Position numbers and translations under genes: made by a program. Shown here in pieces: positions 8,203 through 16,422 of a stretch of DNA of 64,000 bases; within the stretch, counting starts at the first letter, position 1; each line of letters opens with the position of its first letter. Origin of the DNA: JAWWOW01 sp033851265 (lineage in GTDB: Bacteria > Actinomycetota > Actinomycetes > JAWWOW01); NCBI GenBank assembly GCA_033851265.1, contig JAWWOW010000004.1, forward strand, positions 62,001 through 126,000, written 5' to 3'. The notes under the pieces were generated by a model, which made no database searches, had not been told where the DNA came from, and saw nothing but the letters and a program-made list of their open reading frames with translations.

Positions 8203-9663
8203 GTGACGTCAGCGTCAGCAACGCAGCTCTACGTGGACGGTGCGTGGATCGACGCGCATTCCGACGCAAGCCTGCCCATCGAGGACCCATCCACCGGCAA
8301 GACGATCGCCGAGATGTCGTGCGCCTCGCGTGAGGACGTCGATGCGGCCGTGGCCGCTGCCCGACGTGCCTTGGAAGCGGGCGCGTGGGCGTCGATGACG
8401 CCGTTCGCGCGCCGCTCGATGCTTCTTGCTTTCGCACGAGAAGTGCGCGACTCGGCGCAGCTGCTCGGCGAGCTCGCGACCAATGACATGGGCATGCCCG
8501 TTGGCTTCACCGTTGGTTCGGCGGCTGTCGGAGCCGACTATCTCGAGTACTTCGCCGGCTGGGCCGACAAGATCGGCGGCGACGTCGTCCCCACCGGTGT
8601 GCCCAACTCCCTCGACTACACGATCCGCCATCCGGTCGGTGTCGTTGCCGCGATCGTGCCCTGGAACGCCCCGATCTTCCTTGCGATCGCGAAGCTCGCA
8701 CCCGCGTTGGCGGCTGGTTGCACGGTCGTGCTGAAGCCGAGCGAGCTCGCCCCGCTGTCGGTCATCGAGCTGATGCGCTGCGCAGAGCGCGCCGGGCTGC
8801 CGCCCGGAGTCGTCAACCTGGTGACCGGAGCCGGTGATGACGTCGGCGCCGCCCTGGTCGAGCATCCCGGTGTCGACAAGGTCTCCTTCACCGGCGGCAC
8901 CGAGCTGGGCCGCATCGTGGGACAGGCTGCAGCCAAGACGTTCAAGCGGGTCTCGCTGGAACTCGGCGGCAAGAGCGCGAACATCATCTTCGCCGACGCT
9001 GATCTCGACGGGGCCGCAGCCGGGGCGGTCTTCGGCGTACTCGTCAACACCGGTCAGCAGTGCATCGCCGGGTCGCGCGTGCTGGTGCAGCGGCCCGTCT
9101 ACGACGAGATCGTCGAGCGCATCTCGACGCTGGCCGGGTCCATGTCGGTCGGCGACCCGCGCAACCCCGCGACCATGTGCGGGCCGATCATCAGCCAGCG
9201 CCACCTCGACCGGGTGCTCGGTTACGTCGCGGCCGCCGGCGACTCCGGGCGCGTGGTCCTCGGCGGCGAGCGCCTTGGTGGTGATCTCGCGGATGGCTAC
9301 TTCCTGTCGGCAACTGTCGTCGCCGATGTCGACAACAGCACGCGACTCGCCCAGGAGGAAGTGTTCGGACCGGTCATCGCTGTGCTGCCATTCGACACCG
9401 CTTCCGAGGCCGTCGCTATCGCCAACGACACGGACTTCGGTTTGGCGGGCGGCATCTGGACGAGCAACCTCGACACTGCGCACGGTGTCGCTGGTGCGTT
9501 GCACACCGGCACGATCTGGGTCAACAACTACCTGGCGTTGCAGGCGTCGACCCCCTTCGGAGGGCACAAGGCATCGGGGCTCGGTCGGGAAGGCGGCTGG
9601 GCGGCGATCGAGGACTACACGGAGCTGACGAACGTGCTCGTCGCCCTCAAGCCACTTTCGTGA
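8203..9663 (+). CDS. Aldehyde dehydrogenase (NAD(P)+)
   Basis: A 486-residue enzyme when started at GTG 8203; an in-frame GTG at 8170 is possible but would put the operator dyad inside the gene. The N-terminus QLYVDGAWIDA is the usual ALDH opening. The catalytic Cys287 is in GQQCIAGSR, and the activating Glu253 in LELGGK, with the Rossmann loop FTGGTELG before it. It oxidises an aldehyde to the acid. It is the first gene of a run of four that overlap by 4 nt each (ALDH, SDR, luciferase-like oxidoreductase, VOC protein), so they are one operon. The start codon lies on the edge of the dyad at 8204-8217, which suggests a leaderless or very short-leader transcript. Confidence 0.92.
   Translation: MTSASATQLYVDGAWIDAHSDASLPIEDPSTGKTIAEMSCASREDVDAAVAAARRALEAGAWASMTPFARRSMLLAFAREVRDSAQLLGELATNDMGMPVGFTVGSAAVGADYLEYFAGWADKIGGDVVPTGVPNSLDYTIRHPVGVVAAIVPWNAPIFLAIAKLAPALAAGCTVVLKPSELAPLSVIELMRCAERAGLPPGVVNLVTGAGDDVGAALVEHPGVDKVSFTGGTELGRIVGQAAAKTFKRVSLELGGKSANIIFADADLDGAAAGAVFGVLVNTGQQCIAGSRVLVQRPVYDEIVERISTLAGSMSVGDPRNPATMCGPIISQRHLDRVLGYVAAAGDSGRVVLGGERLGGDLADGYFLSATVVADVDNSTRLAQEEVFGPVIAVLPFDTASEAVAIANDTDFGLAGGIWTSNLDTAHGVAGALHTGTIWVNNYLALQASTPFGGHKASGLGREGGWAAIEDYTELTNVLVALKPLS
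8204..8217. promoter_or_regulatory. 14-bp dyad operator, site 1 of 11
   Basis: TGACGTCAGCGTCA fits TGACRYNNRYGTCA exactly. It lies between the divergent SDR (start 8169) and ALDH operon and overlaps the ALDH GTG at 8203. Confidence 0.7.
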
Positions 9664-10418
9664 CGCTGGACCTCGGCGGCAAAGTTGCCGTCGTCACCGG
9701 TGCCGCCGCAGGTATCGGACGGGCCACCGCGCTGACCCTCGCGTCGTACGGCGCGGCCATCGCTGCGTGCGATCGTGACGTGCCCGGCCTCGAGTCGCTC
9801 GTCGAGGCGTGTCCGACCAAGTGCGAGACGGCCGCGCTCGACGTGCGTGACATCGACGCCGTGGAGGGTTTCGCCACCGACGTCGGCGCGGCGTACGACG
9901 GTGTCGACATCCTCGTCAACAACGCGGGCGGCACGTTTTTAGCGCCGTTCACTGACCTGTCCCCAAAGGGGGACGAGACGTTGGTGCGCGAAAACTTGTT
10001 GTCCGTCGTCTGGGTGACGCGTGCATTCCTGCCCTTGCTGCGCGACGGTGGCTCGATCGTCAATGTCACGACGATCGAGGCCTATCGCGCCGCACCGTTG
10101 TACTCGATCTACGCCGCGGCCAAAGCGGGTGTCGAGAGCCTGACGCGCACGCTCGCTCTTGAGCTCGGCGGTCGCGGCATCCGCGTGAACACCGTCGCAC
10201 CGGACGTCATCGTCACCCCGGGCGTCGGCGACTTCTCGGATGCGTCGACATTGCCGCCGTTGGGCCGCGTCGGCCAGGCCGAAGAGGTGGCCAGCGTCAT
10301 CGCCTTCCTGGCCAGCGACCTCGCGTCCTACGTGACTGGATCGACTGTGCACGTCGATGGTGGGAACCTGGCAGCTGCCGGGTGGCGCGTGCGCCCTGAG
10401 GGGGGCTGGTCGACGTGA
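9660..10418 (+). CDS. Short-chain dehydrogenase/reductase (SDR)
   Basis: A 252-residue SDR starting at GTG 9660, overlapping the ALDH stop. Motifs are TGAAAGIGRATAL (cofactor), NNAGG, NVTTIEAY and the YSIYAAAKAG segment with catalytic Tyr and Lys. The C-terminus SYVTGSTVHVDGG is the usual SDR end. The cofactor-site acid (ACDRDVPG) suggests NAD rather than NADP. In family terms the enzyme interconverts a secondary alcohol and a ketone. In the operon it would follow or precede the aldehyde dehydrogenase step of the same degradation route. The catalytic Ser is replaced by Thr-Thr (VNVTTIE), a mild departure from the usual NISS. Confidence 0.9.
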   Translation: MTLDLGGKVAVVTGAAAGIGRATALTLASYGAAIAACDRDVPGLESLVEACPTKCETAALDVRDIDAVEGFATDVGAAYDGVDILVNNAGGTFLAPFTDLSPKGDETLVRENLLSVVWVTRAFLPLLRDGGSIVNVTTIEAYRAAPLYSIYAAAKAGVESLTRTLALELGGRGIRVNTVAPDVIVTPGVGDFSDASTLPPLGRVGQAEEVASVIAFLASDLASYVTGSTVHVDGGNLAAAGWRVRPEGGWST

Positions 10419-11269
10419 AGTTTGGCGTCGCGATGCGCGTTCGCTACGCGCTGCACCGTGATGTCGCGCAAGCCGCGCAGGACCTGGGTTTCGAGTCTGT
10501 GTGGTTTCCCGAGCACCTGATCTGGCCGGCGGCATTCGACGGGACGTCGCCGTACGACGATGGACATCCGCCGGTCGACCCGCGCATTCCCACGTATGAC
10601 GCGCTGGCCTGGATGGTCACGATCGCCACCGCAACGCGTTCGCTCCGCCTCGGCACCTACGTGTACAACCTCGCTCTGCGGTCACCGTTCGTGGCCGCGC
10701 GCGCGGTGCAAACCCTTGACGTGGTGTCCGATGGCCGGGTGGATTTCGGTATCGGTGCTGGGTGGAGCGAGCCCGAGTACACCGCTGTCGGCATTGACTT
10801 CAAGAGTCGGGGCCGTCGTCTCGATGAGGCAATCGATGTGTGCCGCAAGTTGTGGACCGATGACGTCGTCATGAACGACGGAGAGTTCTTCCCGTTCGGT
10901 CCCGTGCACTTCGAGCCGAAGCCTCCACAAGGCCTTGTGCCGATCCACGTCGGTGGCGAGTCGATGGCTGCATTGCGCCGCGCCGCGCGCCGCGGGGACG
11001 GGTGGATCGGGATGGATAACACGCCCGAGTCTGCGGGGGAGCGGGTGCTCGCGTTGCGCAAGCTGCTCGCGGATGAGGGTCGTGAGCCGACGTCAGTGCA
11101 GGTGACAGTCGGCGGGCGGGCATCGTCGCCGGCAGACATTGCGGCGTACGAAGCCGCTGGCGTGGACCGGCTGATCGTCTCCCCGTGGCGGCGCAGCGAC
11201 GATGCGATTAGCGGTATCGAAGAGTTCGCTGCTGAGGTCCTCACACCGTTCCGGCGACGCTCGGGATGA
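10415..11269 (+). CDS. Luciferase-like (LLM class, probably F420-dependent) oxidoreductase
   Basis: A 284-residue TIM-barrel protein. The opening MKFGVAMRVRYALHRDVAQ, the strand FESVWFPEHLIWP and the block TATRSLRLGTYVYNLALRSP are typical of the TIGR03619-type F420-dependent subgroup. GRVDFGIGAGWSEPEY and PIHVGGES are also conserved. Such enzymes move hydride between F420H2 (or FMN) and an organic substrate; the reaction here is unknown. The GTG start at 10415 overlaps the preceding stop by 4 nt, so translation is coupled. Its place between an SDR and a VOC protein suggests a step in one catabolic sequence. Confidence 0.88.
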   Translation: MKFGVAMRVRYALHRDVAQAAQDLGFESVWFPEHLIWPAAFDGTSPYDDGHPPVDPRIPTYDALAWMVTIATATRSLRLGTYVYNLALRSPFVAARAVQTLDVVSDGRVDFGIGAGWSEPEYTAVGIDFKSRGRRLDEAIDVCRKLWTDDVVMNDGEFFPFGPVHFEPKPPQGLVPIHVGGESMAALRRAARRGDGWIGMDNTPESAGERVLALRKLLADEGREPTSVQVTVGGRASSPADIAAYEAAGVDRLIVSPWRRSDDAISGIEEFAAEVLTPFRRRSG

Positions 11270-11712
11270 ACCCCGTCGTGAACCATGTCGGTCACTGTGT
11301 GGCAGACATCGAACGCGCGCGCCGCTTCTACGTCGAGGCGTTGGGCTTCGAACCGTGGTTCGAACTGCAACCTCCCGACGACCCGTCGAGCCGGTTGCTC
11401 GGTCTCTCCCCGCCACTCGGCATGAACTGCGTCTACCTCCGGATGGGGGAGTTCGTGCTCGAGTTGCTGCAGTTCGCGGACGCCGGCACCGTTGACGCAC
11501 CGCAGCGGGTGGTGAACCAGCTCGGGCTGACTCATCTGTCGTTCGCGGTCGACGACGTCGCTGCGACGTGCAACAGAGTCGCGGAACTCGGCGGCACCGT
11601 GCTGACGGAGACGGACATCGGGGCCGCGATCTTCGTGCGCGATCCCGATGGTCAACTGATCGAACTGTTGCCGATGGGATACCGGACCAGCCTGCCGCCG
11701 ATCCCGCGCTAG
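11266..11712 (+). CDS. VOC (glyoxalase/bleomycin-resistance fold) protein
   Basis: A 148-residue protein with two beta-alpha-beta-beta-beta modules: NHVGHCVADIERARRFY at residues 5-21 and LTHLSFAVDDVAATCNRVAELGG near 86-108. The C-terminal strand FVRDPDGQLIELLP carries the usual metal-binding Glu. The first-module His in HVGHCV fits the other ligand. VOC proteins include isomerases, epimerases and extradiol dioxygenases; at this size a methylmalonyl-CoA epimerase-like or glyoxalase-like role is possible but not proven. ATG 11266 overlaps the preceding stop by 4 nt; last gene of the four-gene operon. Its stop overlaps the MerR gene stop by CTAG. Confidence 0.85.
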   Translation: MNPVVNHVGHCVADIERARRFYVEALGFEPWFELQPPDDPSSRLLGLSPPLGMNCVYLRMGEFVLELLQFADAGTVDAPQRVVNQLGLTHLSFAVDDVAATCNRVAELGGTVLTETDIGAAIFVRDPDGQLIELLPMGYRTSLPPIPR

Positions 11713-12464
11713 CTCTTGCGGCGGCTTCCCCGCGCCCGGGTGGTCGGCGCCGGAGGGGTCGGCGTCGGCGAAATGCCGTCAGCAGTGTCGCGGAGTGCCT
11801 GCATCGTCATCGTCTGCACTGACCGCGTGTGCGAGTAGTCGAGGATCGACTGCACTGGCTTGAGTACCTCACCGAGCTGGTCCGCGATCCGCTGATGGAA
11901 CTCGGTCATGTCCTGATCCTTGAGGACACCATCGCCGGACGTGAACAGCGTCAGGACCTCCTCCTGCATCTTGGCGAAGCTCGACGCGTAGATCTCGCCC
12001 ATGCGCACCACCAGCGGGCGCGGTAGCCCGAGGTCGAGCAGCCGTCGGATGGCCGAGAGCAGCCGCAGGTCGGCGTTGTCGTAGGACTCTCGCCCGAACT
12101 CGTTGGGACTGCGGAGTACGCCGGCCTGCTCGAGCTCGTCGACGAGTCCGCGGTCGACGTCGGCGGCGGTCGCGAGCTGCGCCGGTGTGTAGTCGCCCTC
12201 GCCGGCCGCGAACAGCGACTCGGCCAGCCCGAGCTGGGCTCGGTCGAGGAGGTTGCGGATCGCAGCGAGCGAAAGGTGTCGCGACTGGAGGTCGCGGATC
12301 TGGTCGAGCCGGTGCAGGTGGCCCGGTCCGTAGACGACGGTGCGACCCCGCCGGGTGGGGGCGTGGAGGAGCCCCTCGCGCTGATAGAAGCGAATCGTGT
12401 CCACGGACACGCCCGATCGCTGGGCCAAATCGTCGATCCGGAACTCCTGTGTGTCCGACATCAC
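11709..12464 (-). CDS. MerR-family regulator with two winged-helix segments
   Basis: A 251-residue regulator (start at the first or second of two adjacent Met codons). Residues about 8-78 are a MerR DNA-binding domain (FRIDDLAQRSGVSVDTIRFYQREGLL, then GRTVVYGPGHLHRL). A second stretch, about 92-155, repeats the same pattern: YTPAQLATAADVDRGLVDELEQAGVL, then RESYDNADLRLLSAIRRL. The C-terminal part is helical and charged, with no Cys cluster for metal sensing. Two tandem MerR-like wings could let one dimer contact two operator repeats, which fits the pair of dyads at 12508-12537 in front of it. It is divergent from a 52-residue gene that probably shares this control. Confidence 0.85.
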   Translation of the reverse strand: MMSDTQEFRIDDLAQRSGVSVDTIRFYQREGLLHAPTRRGRTVVYGPGHLHRLDQIRDLQSRHLSLAAIRNLLDRAQLGLAESLFAAGEGDYTPAQLATAADVDRGLVDELEQAGVLRSPNEFGRESYDNADLRLLSAIRRLLDLGLPRPLVVRMGEIYASSFAKMQEEVLTLFTSGDGVLKDQDMTEFHQRIADQLGEVLKPVQSILDYSHTRSVQTMTMQALRDTADGISPTPTPPAPTTRARGSRRKS

Positions 12465-12507
12465 ACCCCGCTGAGTGGTTAAGAACGGGCCCTCGGTGGT
12501 CGAATAT

Positions 12508-12537
12508 GAGAGTGATTACTCTCAGAGTGATTGCTCT
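12508..12537. promoter_or_regulatory. Tandem dyads, likely MerR operator
   Basis: AGAGTGATTACTCT (12509-12522, extended by G/C at both ends) and AGAGTGATTGCTCT (12524-12537) form two near-palindromes with a 15-bp period. They lie in the gap between merR (start 12464) and the divergent small gene. Base use is AT-rich compared with surroundings, as in a promoter. Binding by the neighbouring MerR is inferred. Confidence 0.6.
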
Positions 12538-12573
12538 AAGAGGAAACGGTACGCCGGAAAGGACGTGAACGCC

Positions 12574-12732
12574 ATGACCCAGCGCCAGACTGCGTCATCC
12601 GATCGTCGGGCCGCGCTCGGCTGGATCGCCGGCCAGTTGGCTTGGGAGAACCGGCTCCAGACGCTCCGGACCGACGATCCCGACCCCGAGACCGCGGACG
12701 CCGAAGCCACCGAGATCGACTCCGCCGCCTGA
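12574..12732 (+). CDS. Small 52-residue protein divergent from merR
   Basis: The ATG at 12574 follows GGAAAGGA by about 11 nt. The product has a helical core with GWIAGQLAWENRLQTL and an acidic tail (DDPDPETADAEATEIDSA). No known domain is recognised. It is probably controlled by the dyads at 12508-12537 together with merR. An upstream extension to 12475 would read through the operator and is rejected. It may be a small cytoplasmic accessory protein; function unknown. Confidence 0.5.
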   Translation: MTQRQTASSDRRAALGWIAGQLAWENRLQTLRTDDPDPETADAEATEIDSAA

Positions 12733-12749
12733 CCCGCACAACCTCCGCG

Positions 12750-12814
12750 CGCTGGGTGAGCTGCGGCGGCGGGCCGCCTGTGTGGTGAGTTGCTGACGGG
12801 CAGGTCACCCAGCG
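12750..12814. repeat. Palindromic repeat element, copy A (possible terminator)
   Basis: CGCTGGGTGA at 12750-12759 pairs exactly with TCACCCAGCG at 12805-12814. The inner part contains further GGTGAG units. The same ends and a similar interior recur at 28784-28852. It sits just after the stop of the 52-residue gene, so it may end transcription. Confidence 0.6.
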
Positions 12815-12822
12815 GCGATGGT

Positions 12823-12836
12823 TGACGCGCGTGTCA
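12823..12836. promoter_or_regulatory. 14-bp dyad operator, site 2 of 11
   Basis: TGACGCGCGTGTCA fits the consensus exactly and is followed by GGG. It ends 21 bp before the ATG of the amidohydrolase at 12858. An identical 14-mer occurs at 58886 before another amidohydrolase. Confidence 0.75.
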
Positions 12837-12857
12837 GGGATCGGTCACGGTGGCGCC

Positions 12858-14015
12858 ATGACCACCGGCGCCTTGATCGACTGCGACATGCACTTCTTCG
12901 AGTCAGCTGACACCTGGGCGTCGTACGCCGATCCCGGCGACCGTGACCGCGCTCTGCGGCTGGCTCCCGACGAGCTCGGCTACCAGTGGCTGATGCACGG
13001 CGACCGGCGCCTCAACCTCGCCGAACCCCACCATCCCGGCGACGTGGACGCGATGGGCGCCTACCGGCAGCATCGCCACCAGGGCCTCCCGCCGAGCGTC
13101 GACTACATCGAGGGCACCGCTGACTTCGCCGACGTGAAGGCTCGGCTGGCGCACCTCGACCGCACCGGCTTCGACGCGGCCGTGCTGTTCCCCAACTACG
13201 GGCTCCTCTGGGAGCGCAAGCTCGACGGCGACCTCCCGTCGCTGCTGACCAACCTGACGGCCTGGAACCGCTACGCCGCCGACATTCGCGCCGAGGGCGA
13301 CGGGCGGCTGCATCCCGTCGGGCACCTCTCATTGCGGGACCCGGCCTGGGTCGAGGCCCAGCTCGCCGATCTGTCAGCCGCGGGCATCCGACTGGCGTTC
13401 ATCGCGCCGAGCCTCGTCAACGGGCTCCGCCTCTCGGCGCCGGAGCTCGACCGCATCTGGGCGGCGTTCGTCGACCACGGAATTGCGCCCGTGTTCCACG
13501 TAGCCGACCAGCCGCGGATCTTCGACGACGCGTGGTTCCAGGACGAAGACGACGCGACGGTCTCGGTGCTGCAATCGGTCTTCCTCTGGACTCCGGTCGC
13601 GCTCGCCGTCACCGACTTGATCCTCGGCGGGGTCCTCGAGCGGCATCCCGATCTGCGCATCGGAATCATGGAACTGTCGGCGGCGTGGGTGCCGCTGCAT
13701 CTGATGATGATGGACGGCGGGCTCAACTTCGCCAGCCGCTTCGAGGGCGCTGACCTGTCGGCCCTGCCGATGCGACCGAGCGAGTACTTCCGGCGGCAGG
13801 TGCGGGTCGCCGCCTTCTCCTACGAGCGGCCGGACCGGTTGATGCGCAGCGCAGGCGACATCTTCATGGCGTGCTCGGACTACCCCCACGCGGAAGGGAC
13901 GACGAGTCCGATGCAGGACTACGAGGCCACCGCGCAGTTGGTGCCGGACGCTGCGCCGGCACTTTTCGGAGGCAATGTCGGTTACCTCCTACGGGACCCG
14001 GCGAGCGTGGGCTAA
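12858..14015 (+). CDS. Amidohydrolase-2 family metal-dependent hydrolase/decarboxylase
   Basis: A 385-residue TIM-barrel protein. The ATG at 12858 is chosen because the longer TTG frame would start inside the operator. The N-terminal CDMHFFES carries an Asp-x-His in place of the usual His-x-His metal site; FHVADQP supplies a central His, and CSDYPHAEG the C-terminal Asp and His. This is the group containing ACMS decarboxylase, gamma-resorcylate decarboxylase and many uncharacterised actinobacterial hydrolases. It is the first of three members in the window (also 26791 and 58920), each with its own dyad. The reaction may be hydrolysis or non-oxidative decarboxylation of a ring-cleavage or cyclic acid product. 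Confidence 0.85.
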   Translation: MTTGALIDCDMHFFESADTWASYADPGDRDRALRLAPDELGYQWLMHGDRRLNLAEPHHPGDVDAMGAYRQHRHQGLPPSVDYIEGTADFADVKARLAHLDRTGFDAAVLFPNYGLLWERKLDGDLPSLLTNLTAWNRYAADIRAEGDGRLHPVGHLSLRDPAWVEAQLADLSAAGIRLAFIAPSLVNGLRLSAPELDRIWAAFVDHGIAPVFHVADQPRIFDDAWFQDEDDATVSVLQSVFLWTPVALAVTDLILGGVLERHPDLRIGIMELSAAWVPLHLMMMDGGLNFASRFEGADLSALPMRPSEYFRRQVRVAAFSYERPDRLMRSAGDIFMACSDYPHAEGTTSPMQDYEATAQLVPDAAPALFGGNVGYLLRDPASVG

Positions 14016-14081
14016 CCACCCTTCTCGGCAGCACATCACCGCCGTAGCCTCAACACGAGAGCCTGTGTCAGGATCGCTCAC

Positions 14082-14095
14082 TGACACTCATGTCA
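14082..14095. promoter_or_regulatory. 14-bp dyad operator, site 3 of 11
   Basis: TGACACTCATGTCA fits the consensus. An extra half-site, TGTGTCAG at 14064-14071, mirrors CTGACACT at 14081-14088 across 9 nt, so two overlapping inverted repeats occur here. The site lies 26 bp before the substrate-binding protein start. Confidence 0.7.
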
Positions 14096-14121
14096 GGGTC
14101 GGAGACGTGGAGGTACACACG

Positions 14122-15681
14122 GTGCGGGTGCGGACCCAGCTGACACCCCGGAGAACGGCAGCAGTGTTCCTGGCAGTCGGGGCGCTCGTCGTCACCGCCG
14201 CCTGCGGCACGCGCCTCCCGGCAAAGGACTTCAATCTCACGGCCCAAGGGTCGAACGGCCAGAACGGGACCGGGACGCAGAACGGGACCGGGACGCAGAA
14301 CGGCACCGGCGCAACGCAGAACGGGAGCGGCGCGACGGCGGGCTCCAAGGGAACCACGGGGTCAAGCACCACCACAGGCGGTGGCGTGCAGTCGGCGGGC
14401 GGGCTCAAGCCAGGCCAGCTCTTTGCGCACGCTTGTGGGCCGGCCAGCGCGAGTAAGAACGGCGCTAGCGACAAGGGCGTCACGAACAACCAGATCCTCA
14501 TCGGCAACGTCGTCAGCGAGACGAACCCGTTCGGTCTCGACCAGTTCAGCCCGAACAAGTACGGACTGATCTCCTTTGTCCAGCACTGCAACTCCGTGGG
14601 CGGCATCAACGGTCGCCTGATCAAACTGGTCCCGTGCAATGACGGCGGCACGTCCACCGGAAACGTCACGTGCGTCAACCAGATGATCAGCCAGAAGGCG
14701 TTCGCGATGGTCGGCAACAACACCTTCACGTACGACGGCGCGAAGGAGTCGCACGATGCCGGGTTGCTCGACATCGGCGGTGAGCCCATCAAGGGCGCTC
14801 CCTATTACCAATACGACACCAAGTTCAACATCTACGGCGACGGCTACCCGAAGGACAACAAGAGCCCCGGCTACAAGGGTCACTACTGGGGCACCGCGGA
14901 GCTCGGGGCGTACCTGAAACAAGCGCAAGGCATCTCGCGGGTCGGGGTTGTCTACTACTCCCAGGCAGACTCGCAGCGAGGCTTCAACGTCCTCAAGGCA
15001 GGGCTCGAATCCGTCGGTATCAAGGTCTACGGACACGCTGTCAACCTCGTCAATGCCAACTACGAGGGTGCCGTCGTCGCCATGAAGGACCAGGAGAAGG
15101 ACGAGGCGGTGCTGGACGCGATCGACCAGTCCGGCAACGAGCAGCTGTGCCAGGCGATGAACTCTTACAACTACAACGCGCAGTCTGGGCTGAAGGCGAA
15201 GCTCTCCACGATCGCCGCGTGGAGCGACCACGTCGGCACGGACTTCGACCCCCCGTGCCGTGATCTCGTTTGGTCAAATGGCAAGTCGGCGAGCTACAGC
15301 GACACCTCGAACCCGATGATCAAGACGTTCCGTGACGACTACGCGAAGTTCGGCCAGGGCAAGGTCCTGGCCCAGTGGGCGGTCGAGGGCTACATCGCCG
15401 GGATCTGGTTCGCACAAGCCGCGCATTCCTGCGGAGCCAACCTCACGCGCGCCTGCGTGTCGAAGTGGATCTACGCGCAGAAGTCGATGACTGCTGACGG
15501 GTTGATGTCGAAAGATGTCAGCTTCCAAAAGAAGCAATACAGCACGAGCAAGACCGAGAACGACTGTGTCGAAGTCGTCAAGTGGAACCAGGGGAAGCGT
15601 GGCTGGGACACGCTGGCGGACATCAACACGAAGAAGTACTGCTACACGACGCATTACTACCCGTACGCACTCGAGGGCTGA
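14122..15681 (+). CDS. Lipoprotein substrate-binding protein of a branched-chain-amino-acid-type ABC importer
   Basis: About 519 residues from GTG 14122, chosen because GGAGG stands 8 nt upstream; GTG 14107 is an alternative. A lipoprotein signal ends in VVTAACG, giving a lipidated Cys. A low-complexity linker follows, with QNGTGT repeats and a Ser/Thr/Gly run (to about residue 90). The Peripla_BP_6 fold begins at GVTNNQILIGNVVSETNPFG. Many Tyr, Cys and Lys in the body suggest a stable extracytoplasmic domain; ligands of this fold in actinobacteria extend well beyond amino acids. It has its own dyad operator and converges on the importer ATPases and permease (15703-19405), whose operon carries the same dyad at 21623. 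I infer one importer. Confidence 0.88.
   Translation: MRVRTQLTPRRTAAVFLAVGALVVTAACGTRLPAKDFNLTAQGSNGQNGTGTQNGTGTQNGTGATQNGSGATAGSKGTTGSSTTTGGGVQSAGGLKPGQLFAHACGPASASKNGASDKGVTNNQILIGNVVSETNPFGLDQFSPNKYGLISFVQHCNSVGGINGRLIKLVPCNDGGTSTGNVTCVNQMISQKAFAMVGNNTFTYDGAKESHDAGLLDIGGEPIKGAPYYQYDTKFNIYGDGYPKDNKSPGYKGHYWGTAELGAYLKQAQGISRVGVVYYSQADSQRGFNVLKAGLESVGIKVYGHAVNLVNANYEGAVVAMKDQEKDEAVLDAIDQSGNEQLCQAMNSYNYNAQSGLKAKLSTIAAWSDHVGTDFDPPCRDLVWSNGKSASYSDTSNPMIKTFRDDYAKFGQGKVLAQWAVEGYIAGIWFAQAAHSCGANLTRACVSKWIYAQKSMTADGLMSKDVSFQKKQYSTSKTENDCVEVVKWNQGKRGWDTLADINTKKYCYTTHYYPYALEG
14260..14337 (+). repeat. Tandem 18-21-nt repeat inside the linker of the binding protein
   Basis: Four copies begin with CAGAACGG at 14260, 14278, 14296 and 14317. 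Unit lengths are 18, 18, 21 and 21 nt, so the frame is kept. They encode QNGTGT, QNGTGT, QNGTGAT and QNGSGAT. Copy number could vary between strains and change the length of the linker that holds the domain off the membrane. Confidence 0.8.
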
Positions 15682-15684
15682 GGC

Positions 15685-15699
15685 CGACTCTCAGAGTCG
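15685..15699. terminator. Short hairpin between convergent genes
   Basis: CGACTC (15685-15690) and GAGTCG (15694-15699) flank a 3-nt loop, between the stop of the binding protein and the stop of the opposite-strand ATPase. No T-run follows. It is likely a weak bidirectional terminator. Confidence 0.4.
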
Positions 15700-15702
15700 A
15701 AC

Positions 15703-16422
15703 CTAGGCGGTGGCGTAACCGGCGAGCGACGAGCTGCCGCGGAGCTCCTCCGGCTCGCCGGCGAAGACGATGCGACCCTTCGCCATGACGTAACAGACGT
15801 CCGCGAGATCGAGCGCGTAGGTCAAGTACTGCTCGACCAGCAGGATCGTTACCCCTTCGTCGCGCAGTCGGCGTACGCCGTCGAACAACTGCGCGACGAC
15901 CTGGGGCGCGAGCCCCATCGAGATCTCGTCGAGCAACAGCACCTTGGGCTTGGCCAGGAACGCCCGCGAAAGCGCAAGCATCTGTTGCTCGCCACCCGAG
16001 AGCGTGCCCGCCCGCTGGTCTTCGCGCTCGTGGAGGCGCGGGAACATCTCGAGTACCTTGGCCAGCTGCTCGCGCCGCCAATCGTCATTGACACCTCGTG
16101 CCGCGTGCGCCGCGATGTCGAGGTTGTCGTGCACGGAGAGCCCGGGAAACACACCCCGGCCTTCCGGGATCAGGATGATTCCACGGGATGCACGTTCGTA
16201 CGTGGTGAGCCGGTTGATGCTGCGCCCGTCCAAGAGAATGCGTCCGCGACGAGCCTCGAGCAGGCCGGAGATCGTCGACAACGTTGTCGTCTTGCCGGCG
16301 CCATTTGGTCCGAGCAGCGCGCACACGCTGCCTTCCGGCACCGAGAAGCTCAGGTTCCGAAGGACCTCGATCCGGCCGTAACCAGCCGTCACCGAATCGA
16401 GCTGCAGGCGTTGTGCCATCAC
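15703..16422 (-). CDS. ABC importer ATPase, LivF-like
   Basis: A 239-residue nucleotide-binding subunit. Walker A is LLGPNGAGKTTTLS, signature LSGGEQQMLALSRAF, and Walker B VLLLDEISMGL; the switch His is in LLVEQYLTYALD. The spacing and the phrase ILIPEGRGVFPGLSVHDNL match LivF proteins of the branched-chain amino acid family. It would pair with the LivG-like subunit to drive import through the fused permease. ATG 16422 overlaps the preceding gene stop by 4 nt. It is the last gene of the leftward importer operon. Substrate is not determined by this subunit. Confidence 0.93.
   Translation of the reverse strand: MMAQRLQLDSVTAGYGRIEVLRNLSFSVPEGSVCALLGPNGAGKTTTLSTISGLLEARRGRILLDGRSINRLTTYERASRGIILIPEGRGVFPGLSVHDNLDIAAHAARGVNDDWRREQLAKVLEMFPRLHEREDQRAGTLSGGEQQMLALSRAFLAKPKVLLLDEISMGLAPQVVAQLFDGVRRLRDEGVTILLVEQYLTYALDLADVCYVMAKGRIVFAGEPEELRGSSSLAGYATA

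Noticed and set aside
8215..9567. Reverse open frame of 450 codons opposite the aldehyde dehydrogenase
   Set aside because: Composition is Arg/Asp/Gly/His-rich without a fold, as expected for the antisense of a GC-rich gene; the ALDH motifs are on the other strand.
14260..14337. CRISPR-like array
   Set aside because: Repeats are directly adjacent without spacers and encode a protein linker in frame.
14362..15231. Reverse open frame of 289 codons inside the substrate-binding protein gene
   Set aside because: Shadow of the lipoprotein gene; no ribosome binding site or domain.
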